A DNA stretch of 64,000 nt from Corbicula japonica (Eukaryota; Mollusca; Bivalvia; Venerida; Cyrenidae): NCBI GenBank assembly GCA_038501625.1, contig JAZAYU010000125.1:1654243-1718242 (forward strand), given 5' to 3'. This document shows positions 10,721 through 23,424 of this stretch, piece after piece (position 1 is the stretch's first letter; every line of letters begins with the position of its first letter). Under the pieces are notes generated by a model. The model worked only from the letters and a program-made list of their open reading frames with translations. It had not been told where the DNA came from and ran no database searches. Position numbers and translations under genes: made by a program.

Positions 10721-11832
10721 GAACTAAAATGTTAAGTATTATCTAAAATGATTGCTAAAACATTAATTTATTACATTCAATTATTATCATACTTGCAGTA
10801 TGAATAAGTGGATGTTCACTGCAGTGTTTTGTCTCGTTTAAAAAAGTTAAAATATCAATTCAAATAAGATGCGACTGACTTCATTCATTTAGTATATGTT
10901 ACATACCCGAGGCTGCATAATTCCATTTCCTTTGTTCAGAGGGGCGGTATGGGGTTGGTTAAGGAATAAAATTGATGTACGATTTGTGAGAAAGCTTGAA
11001 ATTAATACATACAATTGACTTAATTGTGTACTCTTTTAATTTCCGTTACTCGGTGTTATTTTAAGTGGCAAATAATCATTTAATGTCCACTACATCCAAC
11101 CAGTTGTGAATCGTTTGCTGTTATTCTACTTACCAAATCCATATATGCTTGATAAATACGAAATAAAAGTGCATGTGATTAGATTGTCTGCTCCTGATCT
11201 ACTAGTGCATGAGTATAAGTGTAGAAACTCAAACTAAAAACAATATCATTTTTGGAGATGGAAATCTAGCGCACCTTATACATTTTTATCTTTAATAAAG
11301 ATTTAACATGGTGGAAAATACCAAATACCAAAATATGAAATATATTTTTTGTAGGTTTATTCATTTTATGTTCCAGACATGAACACGGTTATTATTGAAA
11401 TCATCGAATGCCACTGATCAACCAAGGTCCTTGGTCTTGAAGTAATATTGTACATAGTTGTATAATGTGTCAAACGTTTGTGTATTTTAACTGAAATTCT
11501 CATTTATAATCATATTGGAAATTGTTCCACGTTTTTAACTACATGCACTTTCGGTTACGTTGGCCTGCAAATTAGCAGACACTCAAGCCAATATAGGATG
11601 CAAGAAAACAAAGTAAACGTACATGAGTTAATCATAGTACTTAATGTCAATCTCATTTTAAATGATCAAAGAATTTGTTAAGCTAAACAATGAATGATAA
11701 CAAAGTAATTGTTTGCAATGTGATAAACAAGATACATCTACATGTATAAGGTTTTGTTTGTTTTGAAAATCATGTGAGTCTTGTGATAGCAAACAGCGAT
11801 TATCAGTAAGGGGGAGTAAAATACTAGCTGAC

Positions 11833-11843
11833 AAAATGGCGGC
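11833..11843 (+). promoter_or_regulatory. YY1-like motif over the start codon of copy 1
   Basis: AAAATGGCGGC includes the initiator ATG at 11836 and matches the YY1 consensus AAnATGGCGGC. Copies 2 (23754) and 3 (34629) keep it; copy 4 has AAGATGGCGAC. Confidence 0.35.
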
Positions 11844-12176
11844 AAGCGGAGGAGAAGACTTTATGTCAGATGAAATTGTGACCAATAAATGTTGTGTTTG
11901 TGCGAAAAAGAATAAGAGAACCGAGGCAGCTAAGTACTGCGTCGATTGTAAGGATTATTTCTGCACATCATGTGTCGACATTCACCCGGCAATTCCTGCA
12001 ACGCAGGAACACACAATGCTGAATAAATCCAACTTTAAATCCGTGAGATCAGGAGCAGGGTATCTACCGAGTTTTCCGACACAGCGATGTGACAAGCACA
12101 AATCCGAGGTTCTGAACATGTATTGCCAAGACCATGATGGAGTGGGTTGTGCGACATGTATCTCTATCGATCACAG
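11836..12176 (+). CDS. B-box gene copy 1, exon 1 (tandem B-boxes, no RING)
   Basis: Residues 1-113 plus two bases of codon 114. B-box 1-like zinc site: C19, C22, C35, C38, C43, C46, H50, H59. B-box 2: C85, H88, C97, H100, C105, C108, H113, with the eighth ligand (C116) supplied by exon 2. TRIM-family proteins usually carry a RING before the B-boxes; only 18 residues precede C19, so no RING is present and intrinsic E3 ligase activity is not expected. The donor CAG|GTAACT at 12177 interrupts the frame just before a stop codon, as in all four copies. The start is the ATG embedded in ACAAAATGGCGG. Probable cytoplasmic scaffold; function unknown. Confidence 0.85.
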
Positions 12177-15100
12177 GTAACTTAAAGCTTTTTAAGACAT
12201 TATCATGGATATCGAATTACTGCGGTTTTAAATTGTATAACAATAAAAACAAGATAAATAAAGGTTTTTATATCACAAGATATAAAGGGAATTAAAATGC
12301 GGTTCAGCAGATGTTATTTGGTATCTATACCCTTAATATTGCTTTGCGATGGATTAAGTGGAAAAAACACAACTAGGCACGTTGCAATGCGACATTCAGT
12401 CACTTGCAGTACTGAATTTTTTTACTAACATCAAACTTACTATTGTAAACGCAAACAACTATAAAATGATAAAAAAACTTATCAGTTTCCGTGAGAACTA
12501 ATGCTCATAGACGTATCACCGACATTTAGACCTCCACTAAGACATCTAAAATTCTCATATATAACATCTGTACCTAAATCACCACTAAGACATATACCTA
12601 TTAAACAAATAAAGCTTTCAGATCTGCACTAAGATCTCCAATTAGACATATAAAGCTCTCAGACTTTACATCTGTACCTAGATAATCACTAAGACATATA
12701 AAGCTCTCAGACCTTACATCTGTACCTAGCTTATCTCAAACCTTACATATGTATCTAGATCACCAATAAGAAATATAAAGCTCTCAGACCTCACATCTGT
12801 ACCCAGATCACCATTAAAACATATAAAGCTCTCACACCTAACATCTGTACCTAAAATCACTACTTAGACATATAAACTGTCAAACCTTACATCTGTACCT
12901 AGATCACCATTAAAACATATAAAGTTCGCAGACCTTACACCTGTACCTAAATCAACACTAAGGCATTTAAAGCTCTCACACCTTACACCTGTAACTAGAC
13001 AAACACTAAACCTAAATCAACACTAAGGCATATAAAGCTCTCACACCTTTTATCAGTACCTAGATCACCATTAAAACATATAAAGCGCTCCGACCTTACA
13101 ATTGTACCGAGATCACCATTAAAACATATAAAGCGCTCCGACCTTACAATTGTACCGAGATCAACACTAAAACAAAAAAACCTCCCAGCCCTTACATCTA
13201 CACCTACACTAGATCACCAATAAAACATAAAAAGCTCTAAGACCTTAAATCAGTACCTAGATCACCACTAAGACATATAATGTTCTCAGACCTTACACCT
13301 GTACCTAAATCACCACGTAGACATATAAAGCTCCCAGACCTTACATCTGTACCTAAATCACCATTAAAACATATGAAGCTCTCACACCTTACATCTGTAC
13401 CTAAATCACCACGTAGACATATAAAGCTCTCAGACCTTACATCTGTATCTAGATCACCACTTAGATATATAAAGCTCTCAGACCTTTTATCTGTACCTAG
13501 ATTACCACTTAAACATATTAAGCTCTCACAGCTAACATCTGTACCTAGATCACCACTAAGACATAAAAAGTTCTCAGACCTTACACCTGTACCCAGATCA
13601 TCATTAAAATATTTAAAGTTTTCTGACCTTACACCTGTACCTTAATCAACACTAAGATATATAAAGTTCTCCCACCTTACACCTGTACCTAGATTACCAC
13701 TAAGACATATAAAGCTCTTAGACCTTACATCTGTTCCTAGATCAACACTAAGACATATAAAGCTCTCAGACCTTATATCTGTCCCTAGATCAACACTAAG
13801 ACATATAAAGCTCTCAGACCTTACATCTGTATCTAAATCAACACTTAGATATATAAAGCTCCCAGACCTTACATCTGTACCTAGATTACCACTAAAACAT
13901 ATTGAGCTCTCACAGCTTACATCTGTACCTAGATCACCACTAAGACATAAAAAGTTCTCAGACCTCACACCTGTACCTAGATCATCATTAAAATATATAA
14001 AGTTCTCTGACCTTACACTTGTACCTAAATCAACACTAAGACATATAAAGTTCTCCCACCTTACACCTGTACCTAGATTACCACTAAGACATATAAATCT
14101 TTCAGACCTCACATCTGTTCCTAGATCAACACTAAGACATATAAAGCTTTTAGACCTTACATCTGTACCTAAGTCACCACTAAGACATTTAAAGCTGTCA
14201 GACCTTACATCTTAACATAGATCACCATTAAAACATAAAAAGCTTTCAGACCTTACACCTGTACCTAAGTCACCACTTAGACATTTAAAGCTGTCAGACC
14301 TAACATCTGTACTTAGATCACCATTAAAACATAAAAAACTCTCAGAACTTACACCTGTACCTACATGTGCACATAGATCACCACTAAGACATATAAAGTT
14401 CTCTGACCTTACATATATACCTAGATCACCACTAAGACATATAAAGCTCTAAGACCTTACATCTGTACCTAGATCACCACTAAGACATATAAAGCTCTAA
14501 GACCTTACATCTGTACCTAGATCACCACTAAGACATATAAAGATCTCAGACCTTACATCTGTACCTAGATCACAAATAATACATATAAAGCTTCCAGACC
14601 TTACATCTGTACCTAGATCACCACAGACATATAAAGGTCTCAGACCTTTCATCTTTACCTAGATCACCACAGACATATTAAGGTCTCAGACCTTACATAT
14701 TTACCTAGATCACCACAGACATATAAAGGTCTCAGACCTTACATCTTTACCTAGATCACCACAGACATATAAAGGTCTCAGACCTTACATCTTTAACAAG
14801 ATCACCACAGACATATTAAGGTCTCAGACCTTACGTCTTTACCTAGATCACCACAGACATACAAAGATAAAACATAATTATAAATATCTTACATATACAG
14901 CTATACCAACCTTACGACCTTTAAAGCTCTCTTAGTACTTAGAATTGTACTTCGACTTATCAATTAATATTATTTCACCTTGCATCTGCACCCATAACCT
15001 CACAGACTTTGCATCAATACTAACATTACCACTTAAACATATAAAGCTTTATATGCAAAAATTACACCTGTGTATATATACAGCTATTACAAATAATCGA

Positions 15101-15491
15101 ATCCGCCTAACAAAATTTAATGAAGACATTGACAATATTTTATTGTACGGAAACAAAACTCACATATCTTATTAAAATAAAAGATACGAAAGATTTATGA
15201 AAGATAAAGTGATATAGTAGTGTTCTATTCTCAAATAAATAATTAATATACTGAATAAAACTAGCGCTGGTTAAATTAAAGGTCAAATGTGTCACCTTTG
15301 GACGTGCGATTTTGAAAGCTGGTGTTTTCTTAGAATATAAATTGACAAAATGCATTGAATGATACATGACTAACTATTAAAAAAACAATCATAGTTTGCT
15401 ATTGCTTATTAAATAATTAGCGCACAAAATAGTTATTAGCATGTACTTAGAATCTAAGTAAGTTATGTTCAATTTAATTATATTTTCACAG
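12177..15491 (+). other. intron of copy 1 (3315 bp, phase 2)
   Basis: The intron runs from GTAACT at 12177 to TATTTTCACAG at 15491. Joining CAC-AG with G-TCT-TGC restores an uninterrupted frame. Most of the length is the 48-bp minisatellite at 12510-14870. Confidence 0.85.
12510..14870. repeat. 48-bp intronic minisatellite, about 49 units
   Basis: Consensus blocks are ACCTAGATCACCACTAAGAC, ATATAAAGCTCTCAGACC and TTACATCTGT; exact neighbours at 14461 and 14509 give a 48-bp period. Because 48 is a multiple of 3, long spurious frames with 16-residue repeats appear on both strands (13280-13645 plus, 13642-14112 minus). Units are most regular at 14400-14860, where a shorter variant lacking CTA appears. 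Confidence 0.92.
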
Positions 15492-16884
15492 GTCTTGCAA
15501 AATGATATTTTCGATCCCAGAGAATATTGACATCCTGTATAAAAGATCGGACATAAGTGTCGTGGAACAGAAAATCTCGTCCTTAGAAAAAGAAATTGAA
15601 GCTGTCAAAAGAGCTAAAGAAGCCCATGCACAAGCATTATCGAAATCACTCAAGACCGCCGTTGATTCTGTCAAAACCTTCAAACGAGAACTTCAACTTC
15701 TGTTAAACAGAATCGAAGAAGAAACGATCGCCGAATTGAAGAAAGAATTTAACCGAATCGATAAGTCCGTCGCAGATGATGTGAAGAATGCTGAAAACCT
15801 TATAAATGAGCTAAAGAAAATGACCGCCCAACTAAAAAGTACGGAGGGAAACAAGGTCCTGGAATTCGTTTGCGCAAAGACGTTTGCTACGCTGAACATA
15901 AAGTATGAAGAAGATTTAAATCAACAACAAAGACAGTCGGATGAAACAGTCTCATTCACAGCTGATAAAAGTATCAAAGAACTCTTACAGCAAATGCAAT
16001 CGTTTGGGAAAGTAACCTGTCAAACATCTTCCGTTCCAGAAACGCGATTAGCTGTAAAACCCCAACCAAATACTCGGTCAGCGACCTCTAAGAAGACCAC
16101 TCTTTACAAAGTAACGAAACAGAGAAAAGTTAATGTTAAACTTTCAGACGACACAAAAACCTGCAACATCTATGGTTCCTGTGTCACTGAGGATGGCTGT
16201 CTGCTTCTAGCTGATTATGAGAACCAGAAACTGAAACGTGTGAACATGTCTTCCGAGACAGTAACAGATTTCATCAGCTTGATATATCGGCCTAGAGCTG
16301 TCTGTCAAGTCAGCAAGACCGAGGCTGCTGTCAGTCTGCGCAACAAGACTGTACAGTTTGTAACACTCGCAGACAAGCTGATTGCCACTCGTACTATCAC
16401 ATTTAATCATTGCTGTGAAGGTCTAGCGCACTACAATAATAATCTATTCATATCTGATAGTGATAAGACAGTATACATCCATGATATGAACGGTGAGGAG
16501 CTAAGGAAAATAACAACAGACGCCTCTGGTAAAGATATATTTGAGTACACCAGACACATTGCTTTCAGTGCTGATGGATGCCGAGTGTTTGTGGCTGACA
16601 TTAACAAAGGTTTGATAACACTTGACATTCAGGGAAATTACCTGTCAACTCTCAGTGAGAGTGAGATCAAAGCTTCAGGTTGCCATGGAGTGTGTACAGA
16701 CGGTAGTAACGTGTTTGTGTGTGGCTGGGACTCGAACAATGTCGTCCAGATAGGACAGGATCACAAGCTTATTGGACAGATAGGAACTATTGACTCGCCA
16801 CAGTCAGGATGCGTTGATTCTCAGAAAAGAAGATTATTCGTAACATCATATGGCAACGATGTTAGTGTGTTGGAGTTGGTATAA
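15492..16884 (+). CDS. B-box gene copy 1, exon 2 (coiled coil and NHL-like propeller)
   Basis: The exon begins at G|TCTTGC, contributing S115-C116 (last B-box 2 ligand). A heptad-like, Lys/Glu-rich coiled coil runs about residues 130-260, then a linker, then from about 315 to 577 a repeated beta-sheet domain with blade-like motifs (GSCVTEDGCLLLADYENQKL, EGLAHYNNNLFISDS, IAFSADGCRVFVAD, GVCTDGSNVFVCG, SGCVDSQKRRLFVT). This is an NHL/TRIM2-TRIM71-like propeller, a protein- or RNA-binding platform in known relatives. Full protein 577 aa ending VLELV. The internal ATG at 15502 is not the start: the frame is continuous with exon 1. Confidence 0.87.
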
Positions 16885-17451
16885 GCACCTCACTCCTTAA
16901 AACTCGAGAAAACTAACTTTTGTTCATGTACGCCACGGGCTTCACATTGGATTGCTTCAACATTTCTATCAACAGTTGTTTATGCAATAATCGGAAAGAT
17001 GCTTATAAATGTATGATTTAGAATGTTATAATCTTATCATGTACATAATATATTAAAGTATTTAAACCAGTATTAACTTTTTCAAAAACGGTGACATATT
17101 CTAGTAATTAAAATATTTTTTTCTTTATCAGCCATTCAAGTCCTTTATATGAAATCTGAATATTACCGACGAAAGGATTGAGAAAACATGAGTGTAACTT
17201 TATAAATGTGTTCTTTTTATACAGAAACACTAAATCGCTCGCTTCAGGAAGGTTTTATGCTTATTTCCCAGTAATTTCTGGACCGATATTGATCAGATAA
17301 AAAGCAACGTACTCCTGTTGAAAAACATTTTCATCGACATTTAATCTCAAAATATCAGTCGTTTTCTCTAACATTCAAAGATATTTCAACAACATTTGTC
17401 TAGAATGTTTGAGGAAACGGCATCCGATTCTAAAATGCAAGTGCATAATTA

Positions 17452-19059
17452 CACTTAACGAAACTTATAAGTACCCCAAAAACAAACTTGCATTTAACAC
17501 GTGTTATTTTAAAAGTATGCACATTAGATAATGATTATATGTAATGCCCCAATTTGTCGTCTGCTCAAAATGAATTTATGCAAAATTAACCATGCAAAAC
17601 CATACTTTGAGAGTGGTCGTTGAAAACCGAAAAAGAGCACGTGCACTTCGTGCAACTGACCATAATGACCAATATAAACATGTATCGATAGAGTGTAGAT
17701 GTGCCTGTCATAAAAACACAAAACATGGCTCGTATGTCGTTGCAAGAACTTGCAATCGCTATTGGACTTTTAGAAGCCGGAGCGTCTCATGATTAGGTAT
17801 GTGGTTCAATACCCATTGTTCGTTTTATTGCATTTCAGTGCATGCATTCTACGACAAGCCCGTGGCATATCAGTATTATGAACCTTGCAATCTTTTGTTT
17901 TTTTTTAGGTTGCCCGAAGAATGAGTGTTACAAAGAAGTCTATTACTAGACTGGCCTCAAAGTACAGACGTACCGGAAGTGTCGCCAATCTTCCGAGGAG
18001 ACCACGTGGTAGAGTGACAACACGCAGACAAGACCGGTTAATGGTTTTATCGCATCTCCGCCAGCGGAAGCACACAGCAGTAGAAACAGCAAGGGCGACA
18101 ATTGGAACTCACTGACGGCCAATCAGCAGCAACACAATCCGATAGCGCCTCAGATCCGTTGGTATTCGTGCCAGACGGCCGTATCGGGGAATTGGACACC
18201 ACCGTCGTGCACGTGTCCGCTGGGCGAGGACTCATTTGAGATTCACACTTGCGGACTGGGCACAAGTCTTGTTTACCGATGAGTCCCGTTTCAATGTTCA
18301 GGGAAATGATGGGAGAACCCGTGTGTACCGCCGACGTGGTGAGCTTTATGCTGATGCGTGCGTCGTAGAAAGAGATCAGTTCGGCGGCGGCTCCGTAATG
18401 ATATGGGCTGGAATTTCACTCCACGTGAAAACTCCACTTGTTGCAATTCAAGGGAACTTAAATGCAGCTCGTTACCAGAACGAAATTCTTCGCCCCGTTG
18501 CCATTCCCATTATTCAACAGAACAGGGGCATGACACTTATGCAAGACGGGGCAACGAGCCACACTGTACGCACAACACGGGCACTCTTGCAACAGCAGAA
18601 TGTCAACGTACTGCCCTGGCCGTCAAAGTCGCCCGATCTCAACCCGATTGAGAACATATGGGATGAACTTGGCCGGCGTGTCTACAGAGGCCCGAATGCA
18701 CCCACCAACCAAAGAGAACTACACAACCGACTAATGCAAGAATGGGCTAATATCCCAGTGGCTTATTTTAGAAATTTTATTATGTCAATGCGATCACGGT
18801 GCTTAGCAGTAAATAACGCAAACGGTGGACATACGCGATATTGACTTCATAAGACTCTGGTGCGAATTTGTGTACTGGTAGTGATCTCGGTTTATGATCT
18901 TTTTTGTTAAGTTTGAGTTGTTTATAAATGAATGTTTTGTTATGAAATGTTAAAAATATGATTAAACTTTGCACATCATAAGTTTTAAATATTTGCGTTA
19001 ATCATATCATAATTTATGCTGAAAACTATAACTGGGGTACTTATAAGTTTCGTTAAGTG
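17452..19059 (+). mobile_element. Tc1-type DNA transposon in the 3'UTR of copy 1
   Basis: The 1608-bp element has perfect 27-bp terminal inverted repeats starting CACTTAACGAAACTTATAAG and is flanked on both sides by TA (17450-17451, 19060-19061), the Tc1/mariner target duplication. Removing it joins flanks that match the uninterrupted 3'UTR of copy 4 near 56535-56560 (CTGAATTTGTTC), so the insertion is younger than the gene duplication. It carries a broken transposase. Confidence 0.92.
17725..18844 (+). pseudogene. Tc1-like DD34E transposase, with small intron and stops
   Basis: The frame starts at ATG 17725 (MARMSLQELAIAIGLLEAG), is interrupted by a GT-AG segment at 17797-17908 (112 bp), and continues in phase with VARRMSVTKKSITRLASKY (helix-turn-helix DNA binding, then a GRPR-like RPRGR). 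The catalytic triad is visible: FTDESRF, MQDGATSHT and, 34 residues later, PIENIWDELG. Three in-frame stops disable it: TAG 17794 just before the intron, TGA 18113 and TAG 18143. The DDE half (18236-18844) is fully open. Confidence 0.88.
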
Positions 19060-19276
19060 TATCTACCTGAATTTGTTCACAGTTCTCTACATGTAACTTA
19101 TCTTATAAGGAAGAGTAAATTTACACAACTAATTTTTAAAGTATAGAAATTATACTTTTTAGCTTAAATACATTACTTGCATATGCTCTACTGTTTATTG
19201 TACATCGCTTAAATACATATGGTAAATATGCATATCGTATTTTATCGTATTAAATTATCATTGTAAGTATAGTGTC

Positions 19277-19282
19277 AATAAA
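19277..19282 (+). terminator. conserved poly(A) signal of copy 1
   Basis: AATAAA sits in the block GTCAATAAAGTTCTTTGTAA, which is kept in all four gene units (29368, 39005, 56803) at about 0.7-1.2 kb after the stop once the Tc1 insertion is discounted. It is the likely cleavage signal and marks the 3' end of the transcript. Confidence 0.6.
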
Positions 19283-19319
19283 GTTCTTTGTAAACTGAAC
19301 AGGTAACGTTTTCCAATTA

Positions 19320-20225
19320 TCACCATAACTTGTAGCCCAAACTTTTGCCAAAAACAGTATCCTGACGAGATTAGAGCAATTAGATCAGTAGCCCGAAGCT
19401 CTGTTCAAGCAATACTTCTGCAAAAAACAATATCCTCTCTATACTGGAACCACTTAACATATAGCCTGAAAACCGGTTCCCGTAAGATCTGCCTAAAACA
19501 TTATCTTCTCGTCATTGTTTCGCTGAGTTTTGCCGAAAACTTACATTTTCGGGACCAGAAACACTAGAATGTTATCAAACAATATACTGAGACCGGATCC
19601 GCCAGAAAGTTTGTCCGAACCTTTCCTGTCTTGACCAGATGTCCGAACCAGAGCCGCTAGTTCAGAAGCCTAAATCTGCCTTAAACAATATCCTGTTCGG
19701 ACGGATGCCATTGGATCTGTTAGCCCGAAGATAGTCCTGAAACAATGTCCTGTCCGGACAAGAGCCACCATACCGGTAGTCAAAAGCTCTGCCTAAAACA
19801 ATGTGAAATCCGGACCAAAACCACCGGACCGGTAGTCAAAAGCTCTGCCTAAAACAAGGTGCAGTCCGGACCAGAGCCACCGGTTCGTTAGCCCGAAGCT
19901 CTGCCTAAAGCAATGTCCAGTCCGGACCAGAGCCAACAGACCAGTAGCTCAAAAGCTCTGCCTAAAACATGTCCTGTCTGGACCAGAACCACCTGACTAA
20001 TAGCCCTAAGATCTTCCTGAAACAGTGTCCTGTCCGGACCAGAGCCAACAGACCAGTAGCGCAAAGCTCCGCCTAAAAGAATAATCCCTCGGTACAAGTG
20101 AAATTAGCCGCAATCCTAAGGACCTGTTCAAAACAATATTCTGTCGGGACCAGATCCACATTGCCGGAAGCCTAAACACCTGCTATCCGTACTAGAAGCA
20201 CTAGATCGGTAGCCCAAAGCCTCTA
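19320..20225. repeat. gene-associated satellite after copy 1
   Basis: Degenerate units of about 57-62 bp carry TAGCCCGAAGCTCTGCCTAA, AACAATRTCCTGTCCGGACC and AGAGCCACTAGACCGG-type blocks. The array starts within 40 bp of the poly(A) block. Homologous arrays follow copies 2, 3 and 4. Confidence 0.82.
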
Positions 20226-20579
20226 AAAACAGACTCTTCCTTAGAGGAAAATCAGTCACCTCGTGTAAACTGTTTTTGCGGAAATTTAGTAGAGCATAGT
20301 TCTTGCAAAATCAGTTAACCTTAGTGCCATTTAGGATCACGCTTCAGTGATTCTACATTATCACCTAAGCTTACATTAGATCGGAGTTGGTACGATTACC
20401 TGGGCGCTAGAATTTTTCCATCTTCATCTAATACTTATATTCTGTCTTGCCGTTGCAGAATAACTTAACGTAAAACAATCCATTACTTGAACTGCCGATG
20501 CCAAGTTAAAATACAGCTGTTGCTGCAGTTAATAATGATAATATTGGCGTTTGAAATCAAGAATATGTCTTGCTGTTGA

Positions 20580-20790
20580 TGACGTTGTTGCTGCTGAAGA
20601 TTCTGGAAACTGACGACAAAAATAGTGCGTTCTTGCTGCCGATGATGAACTAATGAGATATTGCTGCAGCTGCTGCTGTCGCTGCTGCTTCTGATGATGA
20701 CGACGATGATGGTCTATCGTCTAGCGTAGTTCTGCTGCTGCTACTGCTACTGCTGCTGATGCTGATTATGTTGTCAATGAAGACGTTGCA
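20580..20790. repeat. CTG/GAT/GAC trinucleotide tract
   Basis: Interrupted trinucleotide runs such as GCTGCTGCTGTCGCTGCTGC and GATGATGACGACGATGATGG. The minus-strand poly-Ser/Ala frame over it is an artefact. The conserved end (GACGTTGCAGCTGTTGC then AATGATCCAAATTCTAGTAC) matches 40770-40825, showing it belongs to the duplicated unit. Confidence 0.75.
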
Positions 20791-23089
20791 GCTGTTGCCT
20801 ATGATAAATGATCCAAATTCTAGTACTCCTAGCAAGGGTTACAAATCACATCCTTTGACTTTGTTTTATTGTAAAATGTCAATAATGAGAATTCACCTGC
20901 ATGTTTTATTGTTTGTTAAAATATGTAACATAGCCATGTTGGTTACGCATGTGAGATCAGAAATCACACCACTTTAAGAGAAGGGGAATTAACCTGTGCG
21001 AAGGGTGCGGGTTAAAATGTTTTGTCTCCCTTGAAAATAATCGCCTCGTTTCTTTAAGGGGAAGTAAGCGGTGCGAGGAGTTTGGATTAACATATCTGTT
21101 TTGTCTCTCTTGAAAATAATTGGGAAAGTAGAAGCCTCGTTTTAATCATGACAGCACTGACGTCGGGGACTCAAAACAAACATGTAGACGAAATCCACAA
21201 AATATTCACCTTTACTTTTTTGTACACGTGCCAAAGCAGTTTATGGGAGAGAAAAACTGTAACCAAGGAAACACCTGTCCGACGCACGAATTCGATTGGC
21301 TGATTCATGGCAGATATCACTTTGAAGCTGATATGGTACAGACTGGGTGAAACTTATTCAAAGATGGCGGAAACCGGGACGAGAATGTAATATTTTACGA
21401 AATGTACGGCACTCTGCGGAGCTTACTATGATCCAAATGTATGTAGTTATTAAAATATATGAGAAAGGAACTGAGAGCCATTGAACACGACAAATAAGTA
21501 AACTATTGCAGGCCCGGTTTTTTTTAGCATGCATAATTGACAGTAATGGAAAAAACATATTACTGCTTAAAAATTACGCAGAAAAATAGTGCTTAACGGC
21601 CTTCAAAACCTAATGAACAAATAAATTCCTTATCCGCTAATCACACCTGATACTGAACAGTATATGAAATGTTGTGTAGCGTAAATGACTCACTGAACTT
21701 TAAACTTGAAGATGCAGTTTATGATACATAGTTTTGTTTAAAATGTGTTGAGGCCCCAGTGGAAATGAAACCGTGTTCCTCAGTTGAATATTGAAATTTG
21801 TTTCAGATGCAAAGATAACTCCAAAGCCATAACATTGTGGCGGCAGCGCCAAGCTAACCCTGAAAGAGACAGACATAGTGTTGGCAAGAACATTCTAGTC
21901 AGATAATGGGCCTTAAAATAATATACTGTCTGCCATTCAAAACACTTTTAATTAATTGGTTTTGAATATTTTTAGTATGTGTAAAAAGTTAATAAATTGG
22001 CAAAGGCAGGTGTGTTTAAAAATCAATGAGATATCGTTATGCCAATTGAGTAATTGTCGGCGGTGAACAATGCATCCGATGAGCGATTTCGCGTCGAGAA
22101 AAAATCCATCCTTGGATCATGCCCAAATCCTCATGTTGCTGGTTGTCTGAACGCCTTGGTATTATCACATTTGTATAGAGTAAAACCTGAACACTGAAGA
22201 TGAGATTTGTTTATCCGAAGAAAAGGTTAACAAATAGACTTTTTCAGGTTATTCATCGTGTTTTCGTGCCAAAACGGAAATTTCGTGCATTTGTACTGTA
22301 GGAACAATAATAAAATTACAGTGTGTCTTCATTCATATTTCCTTTAGAATATTTTTTTGCTTATTGGTAAAACGCATTTTAAAAACTTGAATTGGGGTTG
22401 TCCCGGTTAACTCAAAAGGTTGCGTCGTCAGAATTTCAGGTCTAGGCGCTGTACCCCTGACGGTCCTGAGTTCGCTCCCAGGTAGAGGAATTATTTTTGT
22501 TTACATTTTGCATTTACTTGTCAAGGCATTTCAGGTTGGATTTGAATGTACTTTAACTTTCAGGAGTCAGAGTCTATCGTGTTATTTCTTATCACATCAG
22601 TTTAAAGGTGGCGGCGTAGAGTTGAACACTTTTATCACTGGTGTGTCAATGTCATAATTTAAGTTATTTCTTATATTGAAGTTAATGCAGATAACATTGA
22701 AGACTGAAGTAAAACAAATATTACGAAATTATGAACATAATTTGGTTAATGAAAGTATGACAGAAAAAGTAATATTTATACAAGAAACCACCTTTTAAGC
22801 CATATATAATTATGTATCTTCAAATTGGTGATTTTTTTATATTGCATTCGAAACTAGACTTTCCTGTGTCTGAAATTTACTTCCTATTAAAAGGAAATCA
22901 ACCTGATTGAATATTATGAAAACAGAAGGATCCACTATATTTCATTTAAATAAACACTACTAATCAATACGAATTGCATTGCTTTATTGGTTTATTATTT
23001 TAAAAAAAGCCTTAATGCAATACTCTGTGTTCGTATTGACATATTTAATGTATTTTTTCTGATTTGAATACACAGACTTATAACATACG
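20791..23089. other. intergenic, no gene seen
   Basis: Bases 20980-21250 match 40880-41095 and in part 58540-58640 (TGACGTCGGGGAC-type block, GTACACGTGCCAAAGCAG), so they belong to the duplicated unit. A possible tRNA-derived SINE head lies at 22397-22482. No credible coding frame. Confidence 0.5.
22397..22482 (+). repeat. possible tRNA-derived SINE fragment
   Basis: GTCCCGGTTAACTCAAAAGG could be a decayed A-box and GAGTTCGCTCCCAGG a B-box, 60-70 bases apart, followed by an AT/T-rich tail. The match is weak. Confidence 0.3.
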
Positions 23090-23175
23090 CACGCGCACAC
23101 TTTGGTGCACCCTAGAACCTTGTTTAAACCCCCGGTGGCAAATTGTTTAGATACTGCCGGTTCCAATGATGTAAG
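23090..23175 (+). mobile_element. fragment of the reverse-transcriptase element 3' end
   Basis: Contains CACCCTAGAACCTTGTTTAA, CGGTGGCAAATTGTTTAG and CCGGTTCCAA, matching the 3' untranslated part of the element at 31374-32000 (about 31788-31850) in the same orientation. Confidence 0.6.
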
Positions 23176-23424
23176 GCGAAATTAAATCAATTGTTACTTT
23201 AACATAGAATTCTGTATAGTGTAATTTCATAAATTCCTATTTGTGATTTGTACGAATCACCTTTTATCCTTTGAATGTCTGTCTCAATGAAGGCTTACAA
23301 GTTGAACTAATCAATTTATGTTTCAATTCATTATTGAAGCATAACATACAAGTTTAAAGAATGATTTTAAGATACACATGATGTATCGTCTTCAAAACAA
23401 GGTCATTATATCCTGAATAGATTT

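Noticed and set aside
13642..14112. 156-codon minus-strand frame with 16-aa repeats
   Set aside because: By-product of the 48-bp intronic minisatellite.
20650..20835. minus-strand poly-Ser/Ala frame
   Set aside because: Translation of a CTG/GAT trinucleotide tract.
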